Source: Gammaproteobacteria bacterium (GTDB lineage Bacteria; Pseudomonadota; Gammaproteobacteria; Ga0077536). Taken from it: a stretch of DNA of 64,000 nucleotides. Within the stretch, counting starts at the first letter, position 1, and the number at the start of each line of letters is the position of its first letter. A program made the translations under genes and the position numbers. The stretch is taken from positions 1 through 64,000 of the forward strand of contig SHZJ01000012.1 of the NCBI GenBank assembly GCA_009692365.1. The letters are read 5' to 3'. Below the pieces are notes generated by a model. That model saw nothing but the letters and a program-made list of their open reading frames with translations, did no database searches and was not told the origin of the DNA. Of this stretch, positions 24,610 through 33,364 are shown one piece after another.

Positions 24610-24955
24610 GGTGAAGACCTCGGTAATGGGGGGACGGCGGCTGGCCCCTAGGCTGCCAAAAAAATGCTGTGGAAGCTATCGCCGCCGCCGCCCGGGTCGC
24701 CAACCTGGGCCGGGCCGCGCGCCACCCGCGAGCGCAGCCGTCGCCGCAGCGACCCGTACCGGTAAAATCGCGGGAGACCTCGCGGGCTTTGCGCGCGCGC
24801 CCGGATCCACCGTGCCCTAAAGCCGCTATGCTCGTGGCTGACCGGCAGGTCTGATGGTCACGCCGGCCCGAGGGTGAGCACGGGCACTCCGTCGCGCCTG
24901 ACGTGCCGGCGCTCGCCGCGCTGCGCGCCCCAACCCGTTTTACAGGTGCACCTGG
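24610..24955. other. Divergent intergenic region upstream of glpD
   Basis: 346 GC-rich bases between diverging genes. AGGTG is seen five bases before the glpD start. No operator or promoter could be assigned with confidence, and no gene is present. Confidence 0.4.
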
Positions 24956-26518
24956 ATGCAGCGTCAAAACCAGTTAGCCAACGCCTGCGACCGCCGCGAA
25001 CTCTGGGACGTCATTGTTATCGGTGGTGGTGCGACCGGGGTTGGCGTGGCCGTGGATGCCGCCACTCGCGGTTACGCCACGCTGCTGCTGGAACAACACG
25101 ACTTCGGCAAAGGCACTTCCAGCCGCAGCACGAAATTGGTCCATGGGGGCGTGCGCTACCTCGAGCAAGGCAATATTTCCTTGGTCATGGAGGCGCTGAA
25201 AGAGCGCGGGCTGATGCGCCAGAACGCGCCACATCTGGTGACCGAACTCCCTTTCGTGGTGCCCAGCTACGCGTGGTGGGAGGGTCCGTTTTACGGCGTG
25301 GGCTTGAAGCTCTATCAGATGCTCTCCGGCAAATATGGCTTCGGTGCCTCCGAGTTTTTGTCCAAAGAGGAGACACTGCAACGCTTGCCCAATCTTAAAA
25401 CTGACGGCCTCGTGGGTGGCGTCGTTTATTTTGATGGCCAATTTGACGACACTCGCTTGCTCATCAACTTGGTGGCGACTGCGGTAGAACAGGGCGCCAC
25501 CGTGCTCAATTACGCCCGCGTCACGGGTTTTCAAGCCGACGCGGGGGGGCTAGTGGACGGCGTGCGCTGGGAGGATGTTGAAACCGGCGAGGCCCACAGC
25601 GCGCGTGCGCGCGTGGTGATCAATGCCACCGGCCCGTTCACCGATACCCTGCGCCGGCTCGCCGAGCCTAGCGCGCAGCCGATGATCGCGCCCAGCCAAG
25701 GTGCGCATCTGGTCCTTGAGCGCGCCTTTCTGCCCGGCGAGAGCGCGATCATGGTGCCCCACACGCGCGATGGTCGCGTGATGTTTGCCCTGCCGTGGCA
25801 CGGTCATACCTTGGTCGGCACCACCGAGACCGCCGTCAGCGAGGCCGCCCTCGAGCCGGTGGCACGCGCGGAGGAAATCGACTTCATGCTCAGCACCGCG
25901 AGCCTGTATTTGGCAAAAGCACCGACCCGCGCCGACATCCTCAGCGTCTTTGCGGGCATTCGGCCGCTGGTTAAGGCCGGTGGTGGTCAGAACACCGCGG
26001 CCCTCTCCCGCGACCATACCCTCCATATCGACCCCAGCGGTTTGCTCACCATCGCGGGCGGCAAATGGACGACCTACCGGAATATGGCGCAAGACGCCGT
26101 GAATCACGCGGCGACCCTGGGCGACCTCCCCGACCAACCCTGCGTGACCAAGACCCTGAACATCCACGGCTATCATGCGAACGCAGCGCAGTTCGGCGCC
26201 CTGCGCGTTTATGGTAGCGATGCGCTCGCCATTCAGGGCCTGATCGCAGCCGACCCCACGCTAGCGCGCCCCCTGGATCCGGCCCTGCCCTACCTGGCGG
26301 CGGAAGTCGTGTGGGCGGCGCGCGCCGAGATGGCCCGCACGCTAGAAGACGTGCTGGCCCGGCGCACCCGCGCGCTCTTCCTGAATGCGGCGGCCGCCCA
26401 GCGCATGGCGCCGACGGCGGTCGCGTTGCTGGCCCGAGAGTTAGGCCGCGATGCCGCCTGGCAGGCGGCACAACTGCAGGCTTTCACCGCCCTGGCGCAA
26501 CGCTATCAAGTGACCTAG
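24956..26518 (+). CDS. glpD: Aerobic glycerol-3-phosphate dehydrogenase
   Basis: A 520-residue FAD enzyme. The N-terminal GGGATGVGVAVDAATRGY dinucleotide fold and the DFGKGTSSRSTKLVHGGVRY block are strongly diagnostic of GlpD. Further on are GTTETAVS, AGIRPLVKAGG and GKWTTYRNMAQDAV, then the C-terminal DUF-type helical domain with RRTRALFLNA. It oxidises sn-glycerol-3-phosphate to dihydroxyacetone phosphate and passes electrons to quinone at the inner membrane. No glpK or glpF is adjacent. A monocistronic unit is likely. No oddities. Confidence 0.95.
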   Translation: MQRQNQLANACDRRELWDVIVIGGGATGVGVAVDAATRGYATLLLEQHDFGKGTSSRSTKLVHGGVRYLEQGNISLVMEALKERGLMRQNAPHLVTELPFVVPSYAWWEGPFYGVGLKLYQMLSGKYGFGASEFLSKEETLQRLPNLKTDGLVGGVVYFDGQFDDTRLLINLVATAVEQGATVLNYARVTGFQADAGGLVDGVRWEDVETGEAHSARARVVINATGPFTDTLRRLAEPSAQPMIAPSQGAHLVLERAFLPGESAIMVPHTRDGRVMFALPWHGHTLVGTTETAVSEAALEPVARAEEIDFMLSTASLYLAKAPTRADILSVFAGIRPLVKAGGGQNTAALSRDHTLHIDPSGLLTIAGGKWTTYRNMAQDAVNHAATLGDLPDQPCVTKTLNIHGYHANAAQFGALRVYGSDALAIQGLIAADPTLARPLDPALPYLAAEVVWAARAEMARTLEDVLARRTRALFLNAAAAQRMAPTAVALLARELGRDAAWQAAQLQAFTALAQRYQVT

Positions 26519-26716
26519 CGCGATGCTGGACGAAGCGCTGGGTGCGCTGCTGCACGCGGATGGGGTGAGGTGTTGGCGGGCGCCGCTACCACCGCGCCGT
26601 TGCTGGGCCGTGGTCTTGCCCGCGCCCCGCCCGCAGTCCGCGGCGTGGCGGTGGCCTTGCACGGGGGCCGCGCATAGGCTGGCGCCGGGCGAGCACCCGC
26701 CGACCTCGCCTCGAAG

Positions 26717-27325
26717 CTAGGGGCAGGTGGTCGCCGGTAGCGCTGACCAACTGCGTGCCGTGGTCGCGATGATCCCCGCCAGTTGTCCGATCGCCTGCTG
26801 ATGGGCCGCGACGAGGTCCGCTATTTTGGGGCCGGCGGCTTGGCGAATGACGCTGCTGCAGGTCAGGCTGCGCCGCTCCCGACCGCTAGCCCGCTGGCTC
26901 ATGCTCCAGACCACATCGATCAAGGCGTATTGCTTGGACACCGAGTCGAAACGCCGCACTTCGACCTGCAGCGAGAGGATGGGGAGCTTGGAGTGACGGG
27001 CTAGACCCGCCATGTCGCGCAGGCCGAGATTGATCTCGAGTTGGCTAACCAGCGCGTCGTGGAATTCATCGGCCAAAGGCGCACTCCAGCGTTCGGTTTC
27101 CAGCAGCGCCAAACTACCAACACCCTCACGCACGACGACCTCTGGCTGGTCGACCTGCACCGGTACCCGCACCGGCCGCATCTCGAACTGGAAAGTTGCT
27201 GCGGCGAGATCCGTGCGGGTGGCGGCCGGCGCCGCCGTCGGCAACAGCGTGTAGTAGTGGGTTGGTGCCGAGGCGCAGGCGCTGAGACCTAGCGTGCCGA
27301 GTAACGCCAACAAGCGAGTGGTCAT
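26717..27325 (-). CDS. pqiC: PqiC-like outer-membrane lipoprotein (ABC-type auxiliary)
   Basis: A 202-residue lipoprotein. The signal peptide ends in the lipobox LSAC (Cys at about residue 17). The mature part matches the ABC-type transport auxiliary family: HYYTLLPT near the N-terminus, VPVQVDQPEVVVREG, RWSAPLADEFHDALVSQL. Its ATG overlaps the pqiB stop by four bases (ATGA). PqiC anchors the PqiB tunnel to the outer membrane in the PqiABC lipid-transport system. The C-terminal end is slightly longer than the DUF330 core. It is the last gene of the pqi operon. Confidence 0.87.
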   Translation of the reverse strand: MTTRLLALLGTLGLSACASAPTHYYTLLPTAAPAATRTDLAAATFQFEMRPVRVPVQVDQPEVVVREGVGSLALLETERWSAPLADEFHDALVSQLEINLGLRDMAGLARHSKLPILSLQVEVRRFDSVSKQYALIDVVWSMSQRASGRERRSLTCSSVIRQAAGPKIADLVAAHQQAIGQLAGIIATTARSWSALPATTCP

Positions 27326-29073
27326 GGTGTTGGTTCCTGAGGAATATCTCGAGAGTACGAAGGCGACGCCTGATAGCCATCGGGCTGTCGATCTTTAACC
27401 CGCCCCCGCACCAACGCCTCGGGATGGCGGGCGAGAAAATCGGTCAGCACCCGTACTGAGCGTGCGGCGCGTGAAGTTTCCTCAAGTAACTCTCCCACTT
27501 CTTGGCGCGGTGCGGAATCCTCGGCCAGGATGCCATTCGTCAGGGCCATGGCTTTGCGCGTTTCGACCAAGGCGTCGTGCAATTCAGGCAGCACCGCGGC
27601 GTTGATGTCTTTCACGGCGGCGTCCGTGTCCTTGAGGGTCGCGTGCAAATTCGGCAGCAGACTGGCGTTGACCTGATGCAGGGCTACTCGAGCTTCTTCC
27701 AGCCCGCTATTGAGATTGATCCCAATTTTATCGAGCGGGATTTTGCTGATCTTCTCGACCGTGGCCTGCAGCTGATCCTGCAGTTTATCGAAGCCACCTT
27801 CAATCGTGGGGATCTCGGGGGGCTGGCTCGCGGGGTCGAATATGACCGGCTTGGCATTCGCTGCGATATCCATCGACACATAGAGTTGCCCCGTCAGCAG
27901 CGACCCCGTCTTGGCCTGCGCCCTAAGCCCCTGTGCTACTAATTTGGACAGCAACCACCCGGGGTGGCCTTGCCGACCGCTAATCACGAGCGGATTCTTG
28001 ATAATTTCTTGATAAAACTCGCCCAGCTTATTGGGGTAGATCACAGCCCCCACCAAGGTTGGAAACTTCTGCGTCACCATGTCGTAGTCGAGGTCGATGG
28101 ACGCCACTTGACCGATGTTCACGCCGTGAAACTCCACGGGGGCCCCCACAGTCAGGCCGCGCAAGGGCTGATCAAAACGCATCCGAATGTAATGCGGCGC
28201 GCCGTTGGCGGCGTCGGCCGCGTCTTGATCGACAAACAAGGTAAATTTTTTGCCTGCTTTGGACTGCTCGACGGCGGTGCCGTACTTTGTTTCCAGAAAC
28301 GCGACACCACCAGCCAGAATGGAGGCGAGGGACTCGGTGCTGATCTTCATGCCATCGGCGCCCAGACTCACATCGACGCCGCTGGCGTTCCAGAAACGGG
28401 TGTCTTCGGTGACAAATTTATCCTGCGGGGCATTAACGAAAACCTGCAAATCGACCCCTTTACCATCCGGCGAGAGGCTGTAGGACACCACTTGTCCCAC
28501 GAGGATGCGCCGGTAATACAGGCCCGACCCAACATCGAGCGAGCCCAGCGTGTCGCTGTGCAATTCGTAACGAGTCCCTTGCTCGCGAAACGTAATGGGC
28601 GGCGGGTTTTCCAAGCCCACAAACTGCTTTTGGGTCTCCTTCGCCTCGCCCGCCTCGGCGCCGATAAACGCCCCGGAAAACAGTGTATCCAAGCCCGAGA
28701 TTCCGGCCGCACCAATCCGCGGTCGCACCACCCAAAAGCGCGAATCGGCCGCCGCGAACGGATCGGCTGACGCCACGAGGGCGATCTCGACGTCAACCCG
28801 GGAACGGTCTTCATGGAGGTTAATCGCGCTCACTTTACCGATCACCACATTCTTATATCTGACCTCGGTCTTGTTTGCCGTTAGGCCGTCACCGGTCAGA
28901 AAGCTCACGGTTATCTTAGGTCCCACCCGCTTCTGGCTCTGAATCAACATAGATATCCCGACCAGCGCCGCGACGATCGGCACGACCCACACCCAAGACG
29001 GGGCGAAACGGGGTCTCTTGATTATCGGCTTGCTCGGCCCCGGTGGGGGCAGGGAGTCGGGGTGTTCAGCCAT
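27322..29073 (-). CDS. pqiB: PqiB-like MCE-domain tunnel protein
   Basis: A 583-residue MCE protein with an N-terminal membrane anchor (WVWVVPIVAALVGISMLI, about residues 27-44). Three MCE domains follow, each showing strands like VGPKITVSFLTGDGLTANKT, then TRYELHSDTLGSLDVGSG and MRFDQPLRGLTVGAPVEFHG. A long helical C-terminus (KLQDQLQATVEKISKI and onward) would form the central channel. The ATG at 29073 is inside the preceding pqiA gene, overlapping it by eight bases. It forms a periplasm-spanning tunnel that moves lipids between membranes. Length and three-domain layout fit PqiB. Confidence 0.94.
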   Translation of the reverse strand: MAEHPDSLPPPGPSKPIIKRPRFAPSWVWVVPIVAALVGISMLIQSQKRVGPKITVSFLTGDGLTANKTEVRYKNVVIGKVSAINLHEDRSRVDVEIALVASADPFAAADSRFWVVRPRIGAAGISGLDTLFSGAFIGAEAGEAKETQKQFVGLENPPPITFREQGTRYELHSDTLGSLDVGSGLYYRRILVGQVVSYSLSPDGKGVDLQVFVNAPQDKFVTEDTRFWNASGVDVSLGADGMKISTESLASILAGGVAFLETKYGTAVEQSKAGKKFTLFVDQDAADAANGAPHYIRMRFDQPLRGLTVGAPVEFHGVNIGQVASIDLDYDMVTQKFPTLVGAVIYPNKLGEFYQEIIKNPLVISGRQGHPGWLLSKLVAQGLRAQAKTGSLLTGQLYVSMDIAANAKPVIFDPASQPPEIPTIEGGFDKLQDQLQATVEKISKIPLDKIGINLNSGLEEARVALHQVNASLLPNLHATLKDTDAAVKDINAAVLPELHDALVETRKAMALTNGILAEDSAPRQEVGELLEETSRAARSVRVLTDFLARHPEALVRGRVKDRQPDGYQASPSYSRDIPQEPTP

Positions 29074-29680
29074 CTTCAACCTCTGAGTCCCAGATGATCC
29101 GGGGATCAAAACTAATGGCGGCAATCATTGTAAGCAGCACCACCAAACCAAAAAACAGAATGCCCCCACGCGGATCGATGCTGCTCAGGGATTGAAACTG
29201 CACCAGCGCGACGACTAGGGCCACCACCAGCACATCGAGCATCGACCAGTAGCCCACCACCTCGATCATCCGAAACATTTTGCCCCGCTCGATGGGTGCC
29301 CAACGGCTGCGGCGCTGACAAGACACCAGTAGCGTGCCAAGAACCAGAAATTTTGTACAGGGCACCACCACGCTGGCGATAAAAATGAGTAGCGCAAGGT
29401 CCCAACCGCCACTGTTCCAGAATTCGAGTATGCCGCCGAGAATGGTGTTCCCGCTGCCGCTGCCTAAAATGTCCGTGTACATGACCGGCAAGATATTGGC
29501 GGGCACATAGCAGATGAGACTTGCCACTAAAAAGGCCCAAGCGCGGGCCAGGCTGTTGGGTTTGCGTCGATGCAGAGCCCCATCACAGCGATCGCAACGG
29601 GCGTGCGCCACCGGGCAGGCCTGCCCGCAACAGTGGCACAAGACCAAATTCAACTGCCCAGCAGACAGGGGCATGGTCAT
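29066..29680 (-). CDS. pqiA: PqiA-domain inner-membrane protein (second half)
   Basis: A 204-residue protein with four membrane helices. A zinc-ribbon precedes them: CHCCGQAC and CDRCDG. The PqiA core is recognisable in YVPANILPVMYT, GGWDLALLIFIASVVVPCTK and a MIEVVGYWSMLDVLVVAL stretch. In E. coli one 417-residue PqiA carries two such domains; here each is encoded by its own gene. It is translationally coupled on both sides: ATGA overlap with the previous gene and an eight-base overlap with pqiB. Likely partner of PqiB in lipid transport. Confidence 0.92.
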   Translation of the reverse strand: MTMPLSAGQLNLVLCHCCGQACPVAHARCDRCDGALHRRKPNSLARAWAFLVASLICYVPANILPVMYTDILGSGSGNTILGGILEFWNSGGWDLALLIFIASVVVPCTKFLVLGTLLVSCQRRSRWAPIERGKMFRMIEVVGYWSMLDVLVVALVVALVQFQSLSSIDPRGGILFFGLVVLLTMIAAISFDPRIIWDSEVEDG

Positions 29681-30288
29681 GGAATCAGGCCCTCTAAATC
29701 ATCCCACAGGCGACGGATCCCCTTGCCTGAAATAAGAATGACCAAGACCGTGAGCATCGCCAGCGCCCACACGCCCAGACCCGGATGCACATCCAGCATC
29801 CCGGCCAATTTGACGATCGCAACCAACACGCCGAGGAGGCCTACTTCCAACATGCTCCAGGGTCGCAAGTGTTCCAGTGCGCGCATGCAGCCCTTGAACC
29901 CCGGGGCGGCCCGGCCCAGAGCGGCAAAGCTGGTAAGCCAGCACAGCAGGGTAATTTGCAAGAACGGCACGACGATAATCGTCATCCCAGCCATGAGCGC
30001 GATGGGCGTCAGATGCCCTTGGGCCAAGGCCAAGACCGACTCCGACAAGGTCGCCTGATTGTTCAGACCCTGCATGGTAATGGCGATCACGGGGAACACG
30101 TTGGCGAAAACGAAAACCAGTGCCGCACTGATCGAGAGCGCCAGTAATTGTTGCACACTCAGAGGCGCGTCACGCTGCACTAGCGCCCCACAGCGCACGC
30201 AATAGGCACGCTCACGCTTGGTCAGGACAACCGACTCGTGCACCGTATCGCAATATTCACAGATGATTAGCGCCAGTCTAGCCGCCAT
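29677..30288 (-). CDS. pqiA: PqiA-domain inner-membrane protein (first half)
   Basis: A 203-residue membrane protein, first gene of the pqi operon. The chosen ATG (30286-30288) gives the usual N-terminus with a zinc-ribbon, CEYCDTVHE and CVRCG, followed by helices containing FVFANVFPVIAITMQG, then HLRPWSMLEVGLLGVLVAI. An upstream in-frame extension of about 50 residues reads as non-coding. Together with the following gene it equals a full-length PqiA. Paraquat-inducible in E. coli (SoxRS-dependent); no SoxS site was recognised here. Confidence 0.92.
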   Translation of the reverse strand: MAARLALIICEYCDTVHESVVLTKRERAYCVRCGALVQRDAPLSVQQLLALSISAALVFVFANVFPVIAITMQGLNNQATLSESVLALAQGHLTPIALMAGMTIIVVPFLQITLLCWLTSFAALGRAAPGFKGCMRALEHLRPWSMLEVGLLGVLVAIVKLAGMLDVHPGLGVWALAMLTVLVILISGKGIRRLWDDLEGLIP

Positions 30289-30724
30289 AGCGTGTTGTTC
30301 TCGATGATAAAAAAGTATAGCAGCTAGATGATATTTTGCCCGCGCCGATGCCCCCCTCACTGGAGGCCACTGACGCTGCTCGCCCGCGCCTAGCTTGCTC
30401 GATGGATACCGGCCTACCGGCACCGGCTGCACCGGCTGCACCGGGGCCGGTAGGCCGCGGCGCCGCTGTTTTGGCCAGCCGTTGTCTCAGGGTCCGCGTC
30501 GCGCCGGTAAGCTTAGCCTAGTCGACAGGGTTAGCCCGCCCGGCCCCGCCCTCCTCGCGCCGCCGAGGCGGTCATTTTACCCTCGATAAAACCACTCACG
30601 AGGCCTATGCTCCTTGCGGTCAAGCCGCCGCCGTGGCGTGGCGGCCCCACCCCAATGCCCCGCAGCGCAGCCGACGCAAAGCCGACCAGCCAACCCCAAC
30701 CACTAATCCGAGGACCTGCACACC
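30289..30724. other. Divergent intergenic region between pqi operon and hydrolase
   Basis: 436 bases with no supported gene. Near the pqi start it is AT-richer (AAAAAAGTATAGC, 30309-30321), where the pqi promoter may lie. The middle holds a strong inverted repeat described separately. The right part is non-coding GC-rich sequence. Confidence 0.45.
30411..30456. repeat. Perfect 11-bp inverted repeat with internal short repeats
   Basis: GGCCTACCGGC (30411-30421) and its exact complement GCCGGTAGGCC (30446-30456) flank a 24-base loop made of repeated ACCGGCTGC units. A stable stem-loop or a dimeric-protein binding site is possible. It lies between two divergent transcription units and has no T-tract, so it is not a typical terminator. 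Confidence 0.85.
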
Positions 30725-31393
30725 ATGGGACATCGACAACTGACCGCCGCCGATGGCTTTTCTTTCGGCGCCTACGAAGCCTTACCGACCGGGAAACCGC
30801 GCGGGAGCGTGCTGATTATCCAAGAGATTTTCGGCGTGAACCAGCACATTCGGGGCGTCGCAGACGGCTACGCAAAGGCAGGTTACGCGGCACTTGCGCC
30901 CCAGATTTTCGATCGTGCGGAACCCAATGTGGAACTCGGCTATACCGATCAGGACGAATTTCAGAAAGGCATCAAACTCGCCTTTCAAGATCTTAAAATG
31001 CCCCAGACCCTGCTCGACCTGCAGGCCGCCATCGACGCCCTCAGCGCCTATGGCCGGGTGGGTGTGGTGGGTTACTGCTTCGGTGGTCTGCTGACTTGGC
31101 TGTCGGCCTGTGACTTAAACGGCGTGGCGGCGGCGTCGGCCTACTACGGTGGCGGTACCGCGCGGGAAGCCCACCGAGCGCCCAAGTGCCCGGTCATCAT
31201 GCATTTCGGTGAACGCGATGCGCACATTCCTCTGAGCGAGGTGGAGGCCATCCGCCACGCGCAACCCGCAGTCGAGGTTTCCGTCTATCCAGCGGACCAC
31301 GGCTTCAACTGCGACGAACGCGCGAGCTACGACGCCGCCAGCGCGAGCCTCGCCCAGCAGCGCACGCTGGCATTCTTCGCCAAACACCTGTGA
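30725..31393 (+). CDS. Dienelactone hydrolase family protein
   Basis: A 222-residue cytoplasmic alpha/beta hydrolase of the dienelactone-hydrolase family. The Cys-His-Asp triad is visible: Cys118 in GYCFGG, Asp165 in GERDAHIP and His192 in PADHGFNC; Glu34 in QEIFG is the family's helper residue that keeps Cys unreactive until substrate binds. Dienelactone hydrolase opens lactones in chloroaromatic degradation, but many homologues serve other lactones. It stands alone, with a GC-rich stem-loop after the stop. Confidence 0.95.
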   Translation: MGHRQLTAADGFSFGAYEALPTGKPRGSVLIIQEIFGVNQHIRGVADGYAKAGYAALAPQIFDRAEPNVELGYTDQDEFQKGIKLAFQDLKMPQTLLDLQAAIDALSAYGRVGVVGYCFGGLLTWLSACDLNGVAAASAYYGGGTAREAHRAPKCPVIMHFGERDAHIPLSEVEAIRHAQPAVEVSVYPADHGFNCDERASYDAASASLAQQRTLAFFAKHL

Positions 31394-31413
31394 TCTAGCG
31401 CCGGTGATCAAGT

Positions 31414-31440
31414 GGGGGGGCTAGCGATCGCAGCCCCCCT
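31414..31440 (+). terminator. GC-rich stem-loop after the dienelactone hydrolase gene
   Basis: A stem of G6-C-T paired with A-G-C6 around an AGCGATCGC loop, 20 bases after the stop. A T-tract is lacking, so termination strength is doubtful. The adjoining gene is convergent, which fits a shared end. Confidence 0.4.
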
Positions 31441-31503
31441 GTCGGCGCACCGGAGGCGGCTAGGTCAAGGCTGGACGAAGGCGCGGGCTGCTGCGCGACC
31501 TCA

Positions 31504-31839
31504 TCAACGGGGGGCCGGGGCGGGCAGCGGGGTGAGGTCGTTAAATTGACCCAAGTCCCGGCCGCTCACAAAATGCCACGGCGCATCCACCAGATAGTCC
31601 GACAACACCTCGGAATACCCCATGATATGGGCCGGTAGCGCGAGCAGAACGTAGGCTGCGGTGGCGGCTCCAGCGCCGACCACGCAGGGCGGTCTGACAA
31701 ACAGGGCGTCGACAATTTTCAAACCCACCGAAGGCTCGGCCGGCGGTGCCACGCGGGTCGCCGGTGCCGGGGTCTGCGCCAGAGCGGGCTGCACGAAAGC
31801 ACAGGCTAACGCCGCGATGACTAACACTGGTTGGTTCAT
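31504..31839 (-). CDS. Small exported protein of unknown function
   Basis: A 111-residue protein beginning with a classical signal peptide: MNQPVLVIAALACAFVQ and cleavage after PALAQ. The start is the ATG with GAGGA upstream; an upstream extension in the same frame is not preferred. After a Pro/Ala linker there is KIVDALFVRPPCVVGAGAAT, then a hydrophobic stretch AAYVLLALPAHIMGY and a final APWHFVSGRDLGQFND. This layout (VDALFVRP ... glycine-rich hydrophobic span ... R-x-LG-F) is shared by small proteobacterial envelope proteins of unknown role that I cannot name. It could be a periplasmic or inner-membrane protein. Confidence 0.75.
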   Translation of the reverse strand: MNQPVLVIAALACAFVQPALAQTPAPATRVAPPAEPSVGLKIVDALFVRPPCVVGAGAATAAYVLLALPAHIMGYSEVLSDYLVDAPWHFVSGRDLGQFNDLTPLPAPAPR

Positions 31840-32221
31840 TACAGTTCCTCTTTGATGTCGTGCTCTTAACTTGTGAGCCCCGCTATGGTCTCGCCCCGGC
31901 TTCCCAGACACGCTGGCCACCGGTCTAGCCCTGAAATCTTACCCCTCACCGAGGGCTAGGCCTAGGCGGCACCGGGCTTAAGTGGCGCGCTCGGTCCGGT
32001 GCTATCGGCCGTGGCTTAAAAATTCTGTTGGCGCAGATATCGGTCAGACCATCTCCCGCTGGTCTTGAGCCGCCGCGCCACGCCCAGCAACTGAGCGCGC
32101 GTTCGTCACCGCCCCCGCCCGTGCCGCGCGGGGCAGGGGCGAGGTCCGCACGCCACCAGCGGCCCTCGGCGCCCGCGCGGCGCTACCACCCCGACTCGGC
32201 CCAGCGGGGCTGCAAGCTCGC
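31840..32221. other. Intergenic region
   Basis: 382 bases with no recognised gene, between two reverse-strand units. The reading frames are Arg/Pro-rich. No terminator with T-run is evident. Confidence 0.4.
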
Positions 32222-33262
32222 CTACAGCAATTCCTCGGCCATCAGGCGCAGCGCCTGCGGCGAATTGACCGTCAGCACCAAAGTGCCAATTTCGCCCCGC
32301 GCGGCAGCGTCCCGCCAGGCGCCTAGGCGATCGCGGATGCGGGCCGCGGAGCCCACCAGCGAGCAGTTGTCGACGAGTTGATCGGGCACGGCGGCGGCCG
32401 CTTCTTCCTTGCGACCGGCCAGATATAAGTCTTGAATCTGGGCGGCGGCAGCCGCGTAGCCCAAGCGGCAGGCGTAATCGTTATAGAAGTTTTTACCGCG
32501 CGCACCCATGCCGCCGATGTAGAGCGCGAGAAAGTCCTTGATGTGCCGCCGACAGGCGTCCAGATCGTCGCCCAGAGCGACCCGCACAAACGGCGCCACG
32601 TCAAATTGGGAGAAGTTTTTGCCGCCGCCCGCTTTCGCAAAGCCGGCTGTCAGGGGTTCGCGCAAGAGATCAAACCGACCGGGGTCCATCCACACGGGAA
32701 ACACACCGTCGGCGATTTCACCGGCGGCGTTCAGTCCGTTGGGGGAAATGGCGGCCGTGTAGATGGGCAATTTTGGATTGCCGTGGAGAATGCTTTTCAA
32801 CGGTTTGCCCAAGCCCGTGCTGCCCGCACCCTGATAGGGAATTTGATAGTGCTCGCCGCGGTGGGTGGCCGGCCCCTCCCGGGCAAAAATCTGGCGGACG
32901 ATCGAGACGTACTCTTTGAGGCGAGTAATGGGTTTGCCGTAACGCTCGCCGTGCCAGCCTTCGACCACCTGCGGCCCAGACGGCCCGAGGCCCATCAGAA
33001 AGCGGCCGCCGGAGAGTTGGTCCAGCGTCATGGCCGTCATCGCCGCACACGCCGGGGTGCGCGCCGCCAACTGCATGATGGCGGTGCCGACTTTGAGTTT
33101 TGTGGTGTGCGCTAGCGCCCAAGCGGCGGGGGTTACCGCATCTGATCCATAGGCCTCAGCCGTCCACAAGGAGTCATAGCCCAGCGCTTCAGCCTCGCGT
33201 ACGAGGTCCAGCGGCATTTTGTAGTGGGAGCCGGAGTAACCCAGCATTAACGCTAAGCGCAT
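32222..33262 (-). CDS. LLM-class (F420-type) oxidoreductase, Rv3520c-like
   Basis: A 346-residue TIM-barrel oxidoreductase of the luciferase-like family. [11 protein letters not shown] starts a typical LLM barrel; [32 protein letters not shown] and [20 protein letters not shown] are strong matches to the F420-dependent branch represented by mycobacterial Rv3520c. It would use F420 or FMN to reduce or oxygenate a substrate; no cofactor genes are in the window, so F420 use is not established. It is downstream of the WYL regulator on the same strand. Start codon chosen from the family N-terminus. Confidence 0.93.
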   Translation of the reverse strand: MRLALMLGYSGSHYKMPLDLVREAEALGYDSLWTAEAYGSDAVTPAAWALAHTTKLKVGTAIMQLAARTPACAAMTAMTLDQLSGGRFLMGLGPSGPQVVEGWHGERYGKPITRLKEYVSIVRQIFAREGPATHRGEHYQIPYQGAGSTGLGKPLKSILHGNPKLPIYTAAISPNGLNAAGEIADGVFPVWMDPGRFDLLREPLTAGFAKAGGGKNFSQFDVAPFVRVALGDDLDACRRHIKDFLALYIGGMGARGKNFYNDYACRLGYAAAAAQIQDLYLAGRKEEAAAAVPDQLVDNCSLVGSAARIRDRLGAWRDAAARGEIGTLVLTVNSPQALRLMAEELL

Positions 33263-33364
33263 GAGATTGTGTCCGAGGTTTGAGGTTGATGCTGCACAGT
33301 GTGACTGATCGGGCAATTGCTTGACCAGTCGCGCCCCCTCATCCCACCACCACACGGGCCCCGC

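Noticed and set aside
26519-26716. Small forward frame after glpD
   Set aside because: 65 codons of Arg/Pro-rich sequence without ribosome-binding site or homology seen.
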